Of a stretch of 64,000 nt of DNA, positions 1-10,296 are shown one piece after another (position 1 is the stretch's first letter; each line of letters opens with the position of its first letter). The position numbers and the translations under genes were made by a program. The notes below the pieces were generated by a model that saw only the letters and a program-made list of their open reading frames with translations, searched no databases and was not told where the DNA came from. The stretch is from Janthinobacterium fluminis (lineage in GTDB: Bacteria; Pseudomonadota; Gammaproteobacteria; Burkholderiales; Burkholderiaceae_D), in contig NZ_JAQQXR010000003.1 of assembly GCF_028595325.1 (NCBI RefSeq), positions 496,001-560,000 of the forward strand, given 5' to 3'.

Positions 1-3000
1 CGGTGCCGATCGGCGTCACCGGCGAAATCCACGTCGCCGGCGCCGGCGTCGCCACCGGCTACCTGCGCCGCGAGGCCCTGACGGCCGAGCGCTTCATCGC
101 CTGGCCGGCCGCGCTGGCCGGCGCCGCCGGCCACAGCGACGGCGCGCGCCTGTACAAGACCGGCGACCTGGCGCGCTTCCTGGCCGACGGCAGCGTCGAG
201 TACCAGGGCCGCGCCGACGACCAGGTGAAGATCCGCGGTTTCCGCATCGAGCTCGGCGAGATCGAGGCGGCGCTGCGCCACTGCGCCCAGGTGCGCGAGG
301 CCACCGTGACCACCCTGCGCGACGGCGTCGACGGCGACGCCCGCCTGGTCGCGTATGTCGTCGCCGACGACGCCGCCGTCAAGGTCGAGCAGTTGCGCGC
401 GGCGCTGAAGACCACCCTGCCGGACTATATGGTGCCGGCCAGCTTCGTCTTCCTCGACGCGCTGCCGCTGACGCACAACGGCAAGATCGACCGCAAGGCG
501 CTGCCGGCGCCGGCCGCCGCCCGGCCGCAACTGGCCAGCGACTACGCGGCGCCGTCGAACCAGGCGGAGCGCCAGTTGGTGGAGATCTGGTGCGCCGTGC
601 TGGGGCTGGAGCAGATCGGCGTGCACGACAACTTCTTCGCGCTGGGCGGCGACTCGCTGCGCGGCGTGCAGGCGATCGGCCAGGCCCGCGCGCTCGGCCT
701 GCAACTGGCGCTGGTCGACCTGTTCGCGCACCAGAACATCGCCGCGCTGGCCGCCGCGGCCGCGCGCCAGGCCCCGGCCGCGGCCCGTCCGGCCGACGCG
801 CGCCAGCCCTTCAGCCTGATCGAGGCGGAAGACCGGGCGCGCCTGCCGGCCGGCGCCGTCGACGCCTATCCGCTCAGCCGGATGCAGGGCGCGATGTTCT
901 ATCACATGCAGCTGGCGCCGGAATCGAACGTCTACCATTGCACCGGCACCTCGCACATCGGCCTGAAAAGCCCGTTCGACGAGGCCGCCTTCCGCCAGGC
1001 CGTGCAGGACACGGTGGCGCGCCACGACGTGCTGCGCATCTCCTTCGAGCTGGCCGGCTACAGCCAGCCGCTGCAGGTGGTGCACGGCCACGCCGTGCTG
1101 CCGCTGGTGGTCGAGGACTTGCGCGGGCTCGACGACGCCGCCCAGGAGCGGCGCATCAAGGCCCTGCTGGAGACGGAGCGCAACACGCCGTTCGACTTGT
1201 CGAAGCCCAGCCTGCTGCGCTTTTTCATCCAGCTGCGCGGCGACCGCTCGCTGCAGTTCACGATGACGGAATGCCACCCGGTGTTCGACGGCTGGAGCTA
1301 CCACACGATGATCGTCGAGGTGTTCAACCGCTACGCCGGCCTGAACGGCGACGGCCATTTCACCGAGCCGGCGCCGCTGGCGGTGAACTACCGCGACTTC
1401 GTCGAAATGGAACTGGCCGCCGTGGCCGACCCGGCGCACCAGAACTACTGGTCGGACAAGCTGGCCGACTGCACCATCCTGCGCCTGCCGCGCCTGCAGG
1501 GCGCGCGGGCGAAGGGCGCCGCGCCGAGCCTGAAGGCGCTGCGCCTGGACTTGCCGGAGGCCGTCTACGCCGGCCTGCAGCGGCTGATGCACGACGCCTC
1601 GGTGCCGATGAAGAGCGTGCTGCTGGCCGGCCACGTCAAGGTGATGAGCCTGGTCACCGGCGAGGCCGACATCCTGACCGGCATTCCGACCAACGGCCGT
1701 CCCGAGGAGGTCGGCGGCGACCAGTTGTACGGCCTGTTCCTGAACACGCTGCCGTTCCGCTTCAAGCTGGCGCGCGACGCGTCCTGGCGCGACACGGTGC
1801 GCGCCGTGTTCGCCAACGAGTGCGAGGGCATGCCGTTCCGCCGCTTCCCGCTGGCCGAGATCCAGCGCCGCTTCGGCCGCCAGGCCCTGCTCGACGACGT
1901 GCTGTTCAACTATATGGACTTCCACGTGTATGAGCGGCTCGACGCCGATCTCGGCTTCGAGGTCGTCGACACGCTCGACAGCGGCGAGGTCAACGAGGGC
2001 ACCAACTTCGCGCTGAACGTGCATTTCCAGCACCTGACGCTGTCCTCGCGGCTGCAGCGCCGCCAGTTGTCGATCCAGATCGACTACGACGCCACCCAGC
2101 TGAGCCGGGCCCAGGCCGAGCAGTTGTCGGACTTCTACCTGGCCGTCTTCACGGCGATGGCGGAGACGCCGGCGCAGCCGCACCACGCCCAGGACTTCCT
2201 GCCGGCGGCCACGCGCGCGCAGGTCCTCGAACAGTTCAGCGGCGCCGGCGCCGCCTACCAGGGCCAGGCCACGCTGGCGGCGCTGTTCGCCGAGCAGGTC
2301 GCGCGCCGCGGCGACGCCCTGGCGCTGACGGACGGCGAGCAGGAGCTCAGCTACCGCCAGCTGAACGTGCGCGCCAACCAGCTGGCCCGCCACCTGGCCG
2401 AGCGCGGCGTCGCGCCGGGCCAGCGCGTCGGCCTGCACCTGGCCCGCTCGCCCGAACTGATCGTCGCGATGCTGGCCGTGCTCAAGGCCGAGGCGGTGTA
2501 TGTGCCGATGGACGTGGAAGACCCGCGCGAGCGCATCGACACCATCCTGCACGACAGCGCCTGCTGCATCGTGCTGACGCAGGAGCGCTATCTGGCGCGC
2601 TTCAACGCGGCCACGCCGCTGGTGCTGCTCGACCGCATGGCCGGCGGGCTGGCCGCCCTGCCGGCCGGCGACCCGCCGGTCACGCTCGACGCGGCGGCGC
2701 CGGCGTATGTGATGTACACGTCCGGCTCTACCGGCACGCCGAAGGGCGCGGTGATCCGCCAGCGCGGCGTGGCGCGGCTGGTCAAGCAGGCCGGCTACGT
2801 CGATTTCGAGCGCAACGGCCGCGTGCTGCAGATGTCGAGCGCCAGCTTCGACGCGTCGACGCTGGAAATCTGGGGCGCGCTGCTGAACGGCGGCACGCTG
2901 GTGCTGTATCCGAACACCCTGCCCAGCATCCCCGTGCTGGAAACCTTGATCGCCCAGCAGCGGGTGCAGACGCTGTTCCTGACCACCTCGCTGTTCAACG

Positions 3001-4109
3001 CCGTCGTCGACGAGAAACCGCAGGTGCTGGCGCCGCTGCGCCAGGTGATCACCGGCGGCGAGACGATGTCGCCGGCGCACGCGCGCAAGCTGCTGGCGGC
3101 GCTGCCGGAGCTGCGCCTGACGAACGGCTACGGCCCGACGGAAAACACGACGTTCACGACGACCCACGACGTCACGCCGGCGCAGGCCGACGGCGTCGAG
3201 GCGATCCCGCTGGGCCGGCCGATCGCCCACACGCAGATCTATGTGCTGGACCAGTTCATGCAGCCGGTGCCGCCGGGCACGCCGGGCGAGCTGTATGCGG
3301 GCGGCGACGGCGTCGCGCAGGGCTATCTGAACCGCGACGAGTTGAACGCGGCCAGCTTCCGGCCCGACCCGTTCCGCGCCGCCCCCGGCGCGCTGCTGTA
3401 CCGCACCGGCGACCTGGCCAGCTTCGACGCCGACGGCGTGCTGCGCTACCTCGGCCGCATCGACGGCCAGGTGAAGATCCGCGGCTTCCGCATCGAGCTC
3501 GGCGAGATCGAAAGCGCCCTGTGCCGCCACGCCAAGGTGCGCCAGGCGGCCGTGCGCGTGGTCGACGAGGCCGGCGGCAAGCGCATCAGCGCCTATGTCG
3601 TCGCCGACGCCGCGCTGGAGGGCGACGCGCTGGCGCTGAAGACCCACCTGGCGCAGTTGCTGCCGAAGTACATGCTGCCCACCTATGTGGTGTTCCTGGC
3701 GTCGCTGCCGCTGACCCGCAACGGCAAGCTCGACGCCAGGCGCCTGCCGCCGCCGGCGCCGCTGGCGGCGCCGCGCGCGGCCGACCCGGCCAGCGACCTG
3801 GAACGCGCCATCGCCGCCGTGTGGGCGCAGGTGCTGGGCGTGGCCCAGCCCGGCATCGACGACAACTTCTTCGACCTGGGCGGCCATTCGCTGCTGCTGG
3901 CGCGGGTGCACCAGCAACTGCGCGCCCGCGGCCACGCCGCGCTGTCGATCGTCGACCTGCTGAACTACCCGACCATCCGCGCGCTGGCCGGCCACCTGCA
4001 GCGCGCCGGCGCCGGCGCCGGCGGCATCGGGCTGCCGCAGATCGAGCAACAGCTCAACGACGGGCGCCGCCGCCTGGCCCAGTTGCAGCAGCAAAAACAG
4101 AGGGCATGA
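1..4109 (+). CDS. Non-ribosomal peptide synthetase, 5'-truncated (A-PCP-C-A-PCP)
   Basis: The reading frame is open from the left window edge (frame of base 3), so the protein starts upstream. Visible domains: the C-terminal part of an adenylation domain (A8 KIRGFRIELGEIE near residue 75, A10 NGKIDRKAL near 160), a carrier domain with phosphopantetheine serine in GGDSLRG (codon 654), a condensation domain (about 868-2180), a complete adenylation domain (about 2270-3760, core YTSGSTGTPKG) and a second carrier domain, GGHSLLLA (serine codon 3888). The C-domain catalytic motif reads CHPVFDG, so the second, catalytic His is kept and the first is Cys. Aligning the full A domain to the GrsA pocket by eye gives roughly DALFIGGTF plus Lys, closest to valine/aliphatic codes; this is an inference. 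The last ~30 residues are Gln-rich and helical, like a docking tail. The stop lies one base before the PKS start, so the two proteins probably act in sequence. Confidence 0.95.
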   Translation, partial: VPIGVTGEIHVAGAGVATGYLRREALTAERFIAWPAALAGAAGHSDGARLYKTGDLARFLADGSVEYQGRADDQVKIRGFRIELGEIEAALRHCAQVREATVTTLRDGVDGDARLVAYVVADDAAVKVEQLRAALKTTLPDYMVPASFVFLDALPLTHNGKIDRKALPAPAAARPQLASDYAAPSNQAERQLVEIWCAVLGLEQIGVHDNFFALGGDSLRGVQAIGQARALGLQLALVDLFAHQNIAALAAAAARQAPAAARPADARQPFSLIEAEDRARLPAGAVDAYPLSRMQGAMFYHMQLAPESNVYHCTGTSHIGLKSPFDEAAFRQAVQDTVARHDVLRISFELAGYSQPLQVVHGHAVLPLVVEDLRGLDDAAQERRIKALLETERNTPFDLSKPSLLRFFIQLRGDRSLQFTMTECHPVFDGWSYHTMIVEVFNRYAGLNGDGHFTEPAPLAVNYRDFVEMELAAVADPAHQNYWSDKLADCTILRLPRLQGARAKGAAPSLKALRLDLPEAVYAGLQRLMHDASVPMKSVLLAGHVKVMSLVTGEADILTGIPTNGRPEEVGGDQLYGLFLNTLPFRFKLARDASWRDTVRAVFANECEGMPFRRFPLAEIQRRFGRQALLDDVLFNYMDFHVYERLDADLGFEVVDTLDSGEVNEGTNFALNVHFQHLTLSSRLQRRQLSIQIDYDATQLSRAQAEQLSDFYLAVFTAMAETPAQPHHAQDFLPAATRAQVLEQFSGAGAAYQGQATLAALFAEQVARRGDALALTDGEQELSYRQLNVRANQLARHLAERGVAPGQRVGLHLARSPELIVAMLAVLKAEAVYVPMDVEDPRERIDTILHDSACCIVLTQERYLARFNAATPLVLLDRMAGGLAALPAGDPPVTLDAAAPAYVMYTSGSTGTPKGAVIRQRGVARLVKQAGYVDFERNGRVLQMSSASFDASTLEIWGALLNGGTLVLYPNTLPSIPVLETLIAQQRVQTLFLTTSLFNAVVDEKPQVLAPLRQVITGGETMSPAHARKLLAALPELRLTNGYGPTENTTFTTTHDVTPAQADGVEAIPLGRPIAHTQIYVLDQFMQPVPPGTPGELYAGGDGVAQGYLNRDELNAASFRPDPFRAAPGALLYRTGDLASFDADGVLRYLGRIDGQVKIRGFRIELGEIESALCRHAKVRQAAVRVVDEAGGKRISAYVVADAALEGDALALKTHLAQLLPKYMLPTYVVFLASLPLTRNGKLDARRLPPPAPLAAPRAADPASDLERAIAAVWAQVLGVAQPGIDDNFFDLGGHSLLLARVHQQLRARGHAALSIVDLLNYPTIRALAGHLQRAGAGAGGIGLPQIEQQLNDGRRRLAQLQQQKQRA

Positions 4110-4110
4110 T

Positions 4111-7100
4111 ATGGACGGCCACACAGAGATGGACATGACTACGCAGACGGAGAACGGCCTGGAGATCGCCGTCATCGGCATGGCCGGGCGCTATCCCGGC
4201 GCCGCCGACATCGGCCAGTACTGGCGCAACATCGAGGCGGGCACGGAATCGGTGCGCCCGCTGACGCCGGAGGAACTGGCCGCCGCCGGCGTCGACCCGG
4301 CGCAGCTGGCGCAGCCGGAGTATGTCAATTCCGGCGCCTTCCTCGACGACATCGAGCACTTCGACGCCGGCCTGTTCGGCTACGCCGCCAAGGAGGCGCA
4401 GCTGATGGACCCGCAGCACCGCCTGTTCCTGGAAACGGCCTGGCAGGCGCTGGAGCACGCCGGTTGCGCGCCGGAGCAGTTCGACGGCCAGATCGGCGTG
4501 TTCGCCGGCGCCTCGGCCAGCAGCTATCTGGTGGAAACCGTGGTCAACAATCCGGCCGCGCTGCGCCACGTCTCGCTGCAGGACCTGATGTATGAAAACA
4601 ACCACGACTTGCTGGCCAGCCGGGTTTCCTACAAGCTGAACCTGACCGGCCCCGCCATCGTCGTCGGCACCGCCTGCTCGACCTCGCTGGTGCTGCTGCA
4701 CTACGCCTGCCAGTCGCTGCTGGCGGGCGACTGCGACGTCGCGCTGGCCGGCGGCGCCCGCGTCAGCGTGCCGCACAAGTCCGTCTACGCCTACGCCGAG
4801 GGCGGCATCCTGTCGCGCGACGGCCACTGCCGCAGCTTCGACGCCAAGGCGTGCGGCACGATTTCCAGCAACGGCGTCGGCGTCGTCGTGCTGAAGCGCC
4901 TGAGCGACGCGCTGCGCGACGGCGACACCGTGCACGCCATCGTCAAGGGCACGGCCGTCAACAACGACGGCGCGCAGAAGGTCGGCTTCACGGCGCCGTC
5001 CGTGGACGGCCAGGCCGAGGTGGTGAAGAAGGCGCTGGCCGCCGCCGGGGTGCCGGCCGAGTCGATCGGCTACGTCGAGGCGCACGGCACGGCCACCCAC
5101 CTGGGCGATCCGGTCGAGGTGGCGGCGCTGAGCAAGGCTTACCGCCACTTCACCGGACGGCGCGGCTTCTGCGCGCTCGGCTCGGTGAAGGCCAACATCG
5201 GCCACGCCGACACGGCCGCCGGCGTGGCCGGCGTCATCAAGGTGGTGCACATGCTGCGCCACGCGGTGCTGCCGCCCAGCGTCAACTTCGACGCGCCGAA
5301 TCCGGAAATCGACTTCGCCGACACGCCGTTCTATGTGTCGGCCGCGCGCCGGCCGTGGCAGGACGCCGTGCGGCGGGCCGGCGTCAGCGCCTTCGGCATC
5401 GGCGGCACGAACGCCCACGCGATCCTCGAATCGGCCGCCGCGGCGGCGCCGTCGGGGCCGTCGCGGCCGTGGCAGCTGCTGTGCTTCTCGGGCAAAAACA
5501 AGGCCGCGCTGCAGGCCAACATCGCCCAGTTCCGCGCCTGGCTGGCGGACGCCGGCGAGGCCGCCCTGGCCGACGCCGCCTACACGCTGCAAAGCGGGCG
5601 CACGGCGCTGGAGTACCGCGCCGCCGTGCTGTGCCGCGACAGCGCCGACGCGCTGGCCAAGCTGGGCCAGGCGCTGGCGCCCAGCCACAGCCGCCTGGCC
5701 AACCGCCCGGTGGTGTTCATGTTCAGCGGCCAGGGCACGCAGTATCCCGACATGATGCGCGGCCTGTACGAGGCCGAGCCGGCCTTCCGCCGCAGCGTCG
5801 ACGCCAGCGCCGCCATCCTGCTGCCGCTGCTGGGGCGCGATATCCGCGAGCTGCTGTTCGCGCCCCCCGGCGCCAGCCAGGCGGCGCCGGGCGAGCTGCA
5901 GCGCACCCGCTACACGCAGCCGGCCCTGTTCGTCGTCGAGTACGCGCTGGCGCAGTTGCTGATGGGCTGGGGCGTGCGGCCGAAGGCATGCATCGGCCAC
6001 AGCATCGGTGAATACGTGGCCGCCTGCGTCGCCGGCGTGTTCACGCCGGAGCAGGCGCTGGCGCTGGTGGCGGCGCGCGCCGCCGCGATGGACGCCATGC
6101 CGGCCGGGGCCATGCTGTCGGTGGCGCTCGGCGAGGCCGAGGTGGCGCCCTACCTGCTGCCGGGCGTGTCGCTGGCGGCCGTGAACGCGCCGCAGATGGT
6201 CGTCGTCGCCGGCCCCGGCGCGGCCATCGACGCCGTCGAGGCGGCGTTGCTGGAGGCCGACGTGGCGGTGCGGCGCCTGCGCAGCGCCCACGCCTTCCAT
6301 TCGGCGATGATGGAGCCCTGCCTGGAGGTGTTCGGGCGCGCCTTCGATGGCATCGTGCCGCAGGCGCCGGCGATCCCCTTCATCTCGAACGTGACGGGCA
6401 CCTGGATCACGGCGCAGCAGGCCGTCTCGCCGGCGTACTGGCTGAGCCAGCTGCGCGCGCCGGTGCGCTTCGCCGACGGCGTCGCCGGCGCGCTGGCCGA
6501 CCCGGCCAGCGTGCTGCTGGAGGTGGGGCCGGGCCGCACGCTGGCCAGCCTGGCCGAGCAGCAGCTGCCGCCGGAGCGGCGCGCCCAGGTGCTCGCCTGC
6601 GTGCGCGACATCAAGCGCCACGCCGCCGACGAGGCCGTGCTGTACGGCGTGCTGGGCCAGTTGTGGAGCCTGGGCGTGCACGTCGACTGGCGCGGCTTCT
6701 ACGGCGCCGAGCGGCGCCGCAAGGTGCCCTTGCCGACCTACGCCTTCCAGCGCCAGCGCTACTGGCTGGAGCAGGTGGCGGGCGCCAAGGCGGCGCCTGC
6801 CGCCGGCGCGCGCCTGCCGCTGGCGCAATGGTTCCACCAGCCGGTGTGGCGCCAGGCGGCGCTGCCGCTGCCGGCCGCCGCCGCGCCGCGCCAGCGCAAC
6901 TGGCTGCTGTTCGAGGACCAGCGCGGCCTGGCCGGCGCGCTGGCGCGCGAGCTGGAGGCGGCCGGCCAGCGCGTCTGGCTGGTGCGCGCCGGCCGCCGCT
7001 TCCGCATGCTCGGGCCGCAGCGCCTGCAACTGCGGCCCGGCAGCGGCAAGGACGTCGAGCAGTTGTTCGACTGGCTGGCCGCCCAGGCGGCGCTGCCGGA

Positions 7101-8649
7101 GAAGATCGTCAACTGCTGGGGCGTGACGCCGCTGGCCAAGCCGGGCGCCGCCGTCGACTACGCGCAGTTTGAAACCCTGCTGCACATCGGCCGCGCGTTT
7201 TCCCAGTCGGCGGCCGGCGCCGGCTGCGAGTTGTATGTGCTGAGCAGCCATCTGCACGACGTCGGCGGCAGCGCCGTCGACCCGGCCAAGGCGCTGCTGG
7301 ACGGCGTCTGTCGCGTGATGCCGAAGGAGTTCGAGCAAATCCGCTGCAAGAGCATCGACTTGCCGCTGCCGCCGAAAAAACGCCTCGGCGGGGCGCCGCG
7401 GCTGGACCTGGCGGCGCTGCTGGCGGAGCTGCACGGCGGCGCCGCCGGCAGCGTGGCGCTGCGCGGGCGCAGCCGCTTCGTGCCGGCCGTCGAGCCGGTG
7501 CCGCTGCCCGACGCCGGGCACGCGCCGGCCTTCCGCCAGCAGGGCGTGTACCTGATCACGGGCGGCTTCGGCGGCATCGGCGCGACGCTGGCGCGCCACC
7601 TGGCCAGCCGCTACCGCGCGCGCCTGATCCTGACCTCGCGCGGCGGCGTGCCGCCCGAGGCGGACTGGGCGGCCTGGCTGGCCGGCCACGACCCGTCCAA
7701 CGACAAGTCGCAGCGCATCCGGCTGCTGCAGGAGCTGGGCGCGGCCGGCGCGCAGGTCCACGTGATCGGCGCCGACATCGCCGACGCCGGCGCGATGAAG
7801 GCCGGGTTGGCCCGGGCCGAGCGGCGGCTGGGCCGCGTCAACGGCGTGATCCACTCGGCCGGCATCGCCGACGGCGCGCTGATCCAGCGCCGCACGGCGG
7901 CCGACTCGGCGGCCGTGTTCGCCGCCAAGGTGGCCGGCACCCAGTTGCTGGGCCGTCTGCTGCGCCGCCACGCGCTCGACTGCTTCGTGCTGTGCTCCTC
8001 GCTGGCCGCGCACATCGCGCCGGTCGGCCAGGTCGCCTACTGCGCCGCCAACGCCTTCGAGGACGCCTTCGCCCTGGCCGGCGCGGCGCGCGGCGGCCCG
8101 ACCCGCTACCTGAGCGTGGGCTGGGATTCGTGGCAGGAGGTCGGCATGGCCGTCAATAGCCTGGGCGCCGCCCAGCTTGGCTACATCAGCCACGGCATCA
8201 CGCCGGCCGAGGGCGTGGCGGCGCTGGAGCGGGCGCTCGCCAGCGGCTTGAGCCATTGCTACACCTCGACCCGCGGCCTGCCGCTGCCGGAGGCGGCGCC
8301 GGCGCCGGCCGACGCCGTGGACGGCGCCGACGGCGGCGCCGACGCGGCGCCGGCCGGCTTCCATCCGCGGCCGGACCTGGCGGCCGCCTTCGTGGCGCCG
8401 CGCAACGGCGTCGAAGCCTGCATCCGCGACATCTGGCAAGACAAGATCGGCGTCGCGCCGCTGGGCGTGTTCGACGATTTCTTCGAGCTCAACGGCCATT
8501 CGCTGATGGCGGTGCAGATCATCGCCGAGATCAAGCGCAAGCTGAAGGTGGCGCTGCCGACCGGCCTCATTTACGATAACTCGACCATCGCCCAGCTGGC
8601 CGAAAACGTCGCGGCGCGCGCGCCGCAGGCAGTCGGGGAGCCGTCATGA
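4111..8649 (+). CDS. Type I polyketide synthase module, KS-AT-KR-ACP
   Basis: A 1512-residue single extension module. The ketosynthase active Cys is residue 189 in GTACSTSL. The acyltransferase Ser is residue 631 in GHSIGE, and its HAFH motif at 727-730 predicts malonyl-CoA. The ketoreductase has the NADPH motif GGFGGIG at about 1151 and Tyr1310 in QVAYCAANAF. The acyl carrier Ser is residue 1464 in NGHSLMA. There is no dehydratase, enoyl reductase or methyltransferase; about 350 residues between AT and KR are the KR structural subdomain and linker. The module should add one malonyl unit to the upstream aminoacyl chain and reduce it to a beta-hydroxy group. The start at 4111 follows the NRPS stop by one base; a second Met six codons in is possible. 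The 3' end overlaps the next gene as ATGA. Confidence 0.96.
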   Translation: MDGHTEMDMTTQTENGLEIAVIGMAGRYPGAADIGQYWRNIEAGTESVRPLTPEELAAAGVDPAQLAQPEYVNSGAFLDDIEHFDAGLFGYAAKEAQLMDPQHRLFLETAWQALEHAGCAPEQFDGQIGVFAGASASSYLVETVVNNPAALRHVSLQDLMYENNHDLLASRVSYKLNLTGPAIVVGTACSTSLVLLHYACQSLLAGDCDVALAGGARVSVPHKSVYAYAEGGILSRDGHCRSFDAKACGTISSNGVGVVVLKRLSDALRDGDTVHAIVKGTAVNNDGAQKVGFTAPSVDGQAEVVKKALAAAGVPAESIGYVEAHGTATHLGDPVEVAALSKAYRHFTGRRGFCALGSVKANIGHADTAAGVAGVIKVVHMLRHAVLPPSVNFDAPNPEIDFADTPFYVSAARRPWQDAVRRAGVSAFGIGGTNAHAILESAAAAAPSGPSRPWQLLCFSGKNKAALQANIAQFRAWLADAGEAALADAAYTLQSGRTALEYRAAVLCRDSADALAKLGQALAPSHSRLANRPVVFMFSGQGTQYPDMMRGLYEAEPAFRRSVDASAAILLPLLGRDIRELLFAPPGASQAAPGELQRTRYTQPALFVVEYALAQLLMGWGVRPKACIGHSIGEYVAACVAGVFTPEQALALVAARAAAMDAMPAGAMLSVALGEAEVAPYLLPGVSLAAVNAPQMVVVAGPGAAIDAVEAALLEADVAVRRLRSAHAFHSAMMEPCLEVFGRAFDGIVPQAPAIPFISNVTGTWITAQQAVSPAYWLSQLRAPVRFADGVAGALADPASVLLEVGPGRTLASLAEQQLPPERRAQVLACVRDIKRHAADEAVLYGVLGQLWSLGVHVDWRGFYGAERRRKVPLPTYAFQRQRYWLEQVAGAKAAPAAGARLPLAQWFHQPVWRQAALPLPAAAAPRQRNWLLFEDQRGLAGALARELEAAGQRVWLVRAGRRFRMLGPQRLQLRPGSGKDVEQLFDWLAAQAALPEKIVNCWGVTPLAKPGAAVDYAQFETLLHIGRAFSQSAAGAGCELYVLSSHLHDVGGSAVDPAKALLDGVCRVMPKEFEQIRCKSIDLPLPPKKRLGGAPRLDLAALLAELHGGAAGSVALRGRSRFVPAVEPVPLPDAGHAPAFRQQGVYLITGGFGGIGATLARHLASRYRARLILTSRGGVPPEADWAAWLAGHDPSNDKSQRIRLLQELGAAGAQVHVIGADIADAGAMKAGLARAERRLGRVNGVIHSAGIADGALIQRRTAADSAAVFAAKVAGTQLLGRLLRRHALDCFVLCSSLAAHIAPVGQVAYCAANAFEDAFALAGAARGGPTRYLSVGWDSWQEVGMAVNSLGAAQLGYISHGITPAEGVAALERALASGLSHCYTSTRGLPLPEAAPAPADAVDGADGGADAAPAGFHPRPDLAAAFVAPRNGVEACIRDIWQDKIGVAPLGVFDDFFELNGHSLMAVQIIAEIKRKLKVALPTGLIYDNSTIAQLAENVAARAPQAVGEPS

Positions 8650-10292
8650 AGCCGCTGCCGCAGACGCTGCCGGCCGCGGCGCGCGAGCCGGCCGGCGCGG
8701 CGCCGAACAATGTCGCCGATCTGGACCGCTGGCGCGTGGCGGCCGGCCCGGCCGAGGCCGGCATCGTCGCGCTGCACACGCCCGAGGGCCGCGATTTCCC
8801 GCTCGGCTATGCGCAACTGTGCTTCTGGTTCGTCTATGTGGCGCTGGGCGACACGGCCAACAGCCTGTCGCGCCTGATGATAGACGGCGCGATCGACGTG
8901 CGCACCATGGAAAAGGCGCTGAACCACATGCTGCAGCGGCACGAATCGCTGCGCGCCAGCATCTCGGACTGGAATCCGCTGCAGCGCGTGCTGCCGTTCC
9001 AGCCCTTCGACCTGGCCTACCTGGACGGCTCGGCGCTGGACGAGGCGGAGCTGGGCGCGCTGGTCGGCGCCGTCTCGCACAAGATGGTCGACACGCCGTT
9101 CGACCTGGCGCGGCCGCCGCTGCTGCGCGCCCAGCTGGTGCGCACCGGCGCGGCCAGCCACGTCATGCTGCTGTGCTTCCCGCACATCGTCGCCGACGGC
9201 GGCGCCGTGCACCTGTTCGAGCAGCAGCTGATGGACACCTACCGCCGCCTGGCGCAGGGCGACGGCCGCCTGCCGGGGCGGGCGCAGACGCTGCAGATCG
9301 CCGACTTCGTCGCCTGGGAGCGCCAGCGCAACGCCATGCACGGCGAGCGCGCCCTGCAGTTCTGGCGCGGGCAGTTGCGCGGGCATCCGTATGCGCGCTT
9401 CCCCGACGCGCTGCTCGAACGGGGGGCGCTGCGGCACCACGACTGCTACGCCGCCTTCCCCGACGACTCCTTCGAAAAACTGGGCGAGCTGGCCAGGCGC
9501 CACAAGGCGACCTTGCAGATGTGCCTGATCGCCGTCATCGGCTGCGCCGTGCACAGCGTGACGGCGCAGGCGCGCTTCACGCTCAACTCGGTGCTGGAAA
9601 GCCGCGAGGAGAACGGCACCGAGGGCTTGATGGCGGCCCTGCTGCGCGTCATGCCGGTGCCGCTGAGCTTCGGCGCCGACGCCAGCTTCGCGCAGGTGCT
9701 GGGCGAGGTCCGGCAGCGCGTGCTGGAAGCCTACGAGCACAAGGATTGCCCGTGGAGCGTGCCGGTCGGCGTGCTGGCCGAGCAGCGCTGGCGCCACAGC
9801 CCGCGCCTGTACACGGGCTTGATCCGCGCCGCCGGCTGGCTGTTTGCGCGGCTGTTCCGGCGCGCCCGCCTGTACCCGCGCTTCCTGGCCGACTTCCTGT
9901 TCATGGAGCCCTTCCCGCCCGAAGCGGGCTGGCGCGCGCGCCTGCGCGCCAGGCCGGCGCGGGCCGCGCGCGGCGGCATCGCCGACCCGGTGATCAACGT
10001 GAACATGCTGCAGAGCGTGTTCAAGCGGGATGGCGGCGCCGGCGGCGGCGTGCACGCCGAGCAATTGAAGGACCCGACGCGCTTGTTGCTGAGCGAGGCC
10101 ACCAGCAGCAATTGGGAGGAGGACAGCATTAATTTTTACATCGTCGACACGGGCCGGGAACGGCCCAGCATCCGCATGGTTTGTTCGAACCTCAACGCGC
10201 ACGGCATCGAGCAGTTGCTCGCCGCCGTGCAGACCGCGCTGCGCGCCGCCAGCCGGGCGCCGCACAGTGCACTCAACCACATGGATAACTAG
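8646..10292 (+). CDS. Free-standing condensation-domain protein
   Basis: A 548-residue protein containing only an NRPS-type condensation fold. The catalytic motif is PHIVADG: His180 and the Asp-Gly are kept, while the first His of HHxxxDG is Pro. An early YAQLCFWF segment resembles the C1 motif, and FDLARPPLLRAQL is typical of C domains. There is no adenylation, carrier or thioesterase domain. The start codon overlaps the PKS stop (ATGA), so translation is coupled. Stand-alone C proteins such as VibH condense a carrier-bound acyl chain with a free amine. As the last biosynthetic enzyme before the exporter genes, and with no thioesterase in view, it may release the chain by amide or ester formation. 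That role is inferred. Confidence 0.85.
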   Translation: MKPLPQTLPAAAREPAGAAPNNVADLDRWRVAAGPAEAGIVALHTPEGRDFPLGYAQLCFWFVYVALGDTANSLSRLMIDGAIDVRTMEKALNHMLQRHESLRASISDWNPLQRVLPFQPFDLAYLDGSALDEAELGALVGAVSHKMVDTPFDLARPPLLRAQLVRTGAASHVMLLCFPHIVADGGAVHLFEQQLMDTYRRLAQGDGRLPGRAQTLQIADFVAWERQRNAMHGERALQFWRGQLRGHPYARFPDALLERGALRHHDCYAAFPDDSFEKLGELARRHKATLQMCLIAVIGCAVHSVTAQARFTLNSVLESREENGTEGLMAALLRVMPVPLSFGADASFAQVLGEVRQRVLEAYEHKDCPWSVPVGVLAEQRWRHSPRLYTGLIRAAGWLFARLFRRARLYPRFLADFLFMEPFPPEAGWRARLRARPARAARGGIADPVINVNMLQSVFKRDGGAGGGVHAEQLKDPTRLLLSEATSSNWEEDSINFYIVDTGRERPSIRMVCSNLNAHGIEQLLAAVQTALRAASRAPHSALNHMDN

Positions 10293-10296
10293 GGTA

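Noticed and set aside
4054..8499. A 1481-codon open frame antisense to the PKS gene
   Set aside because: GC-rich genes commonly leave the reverse frame open. The translation is low-complexity Arg/Ala/Gly/His-rich with no domain, while the + strand encodes an intact PKS.
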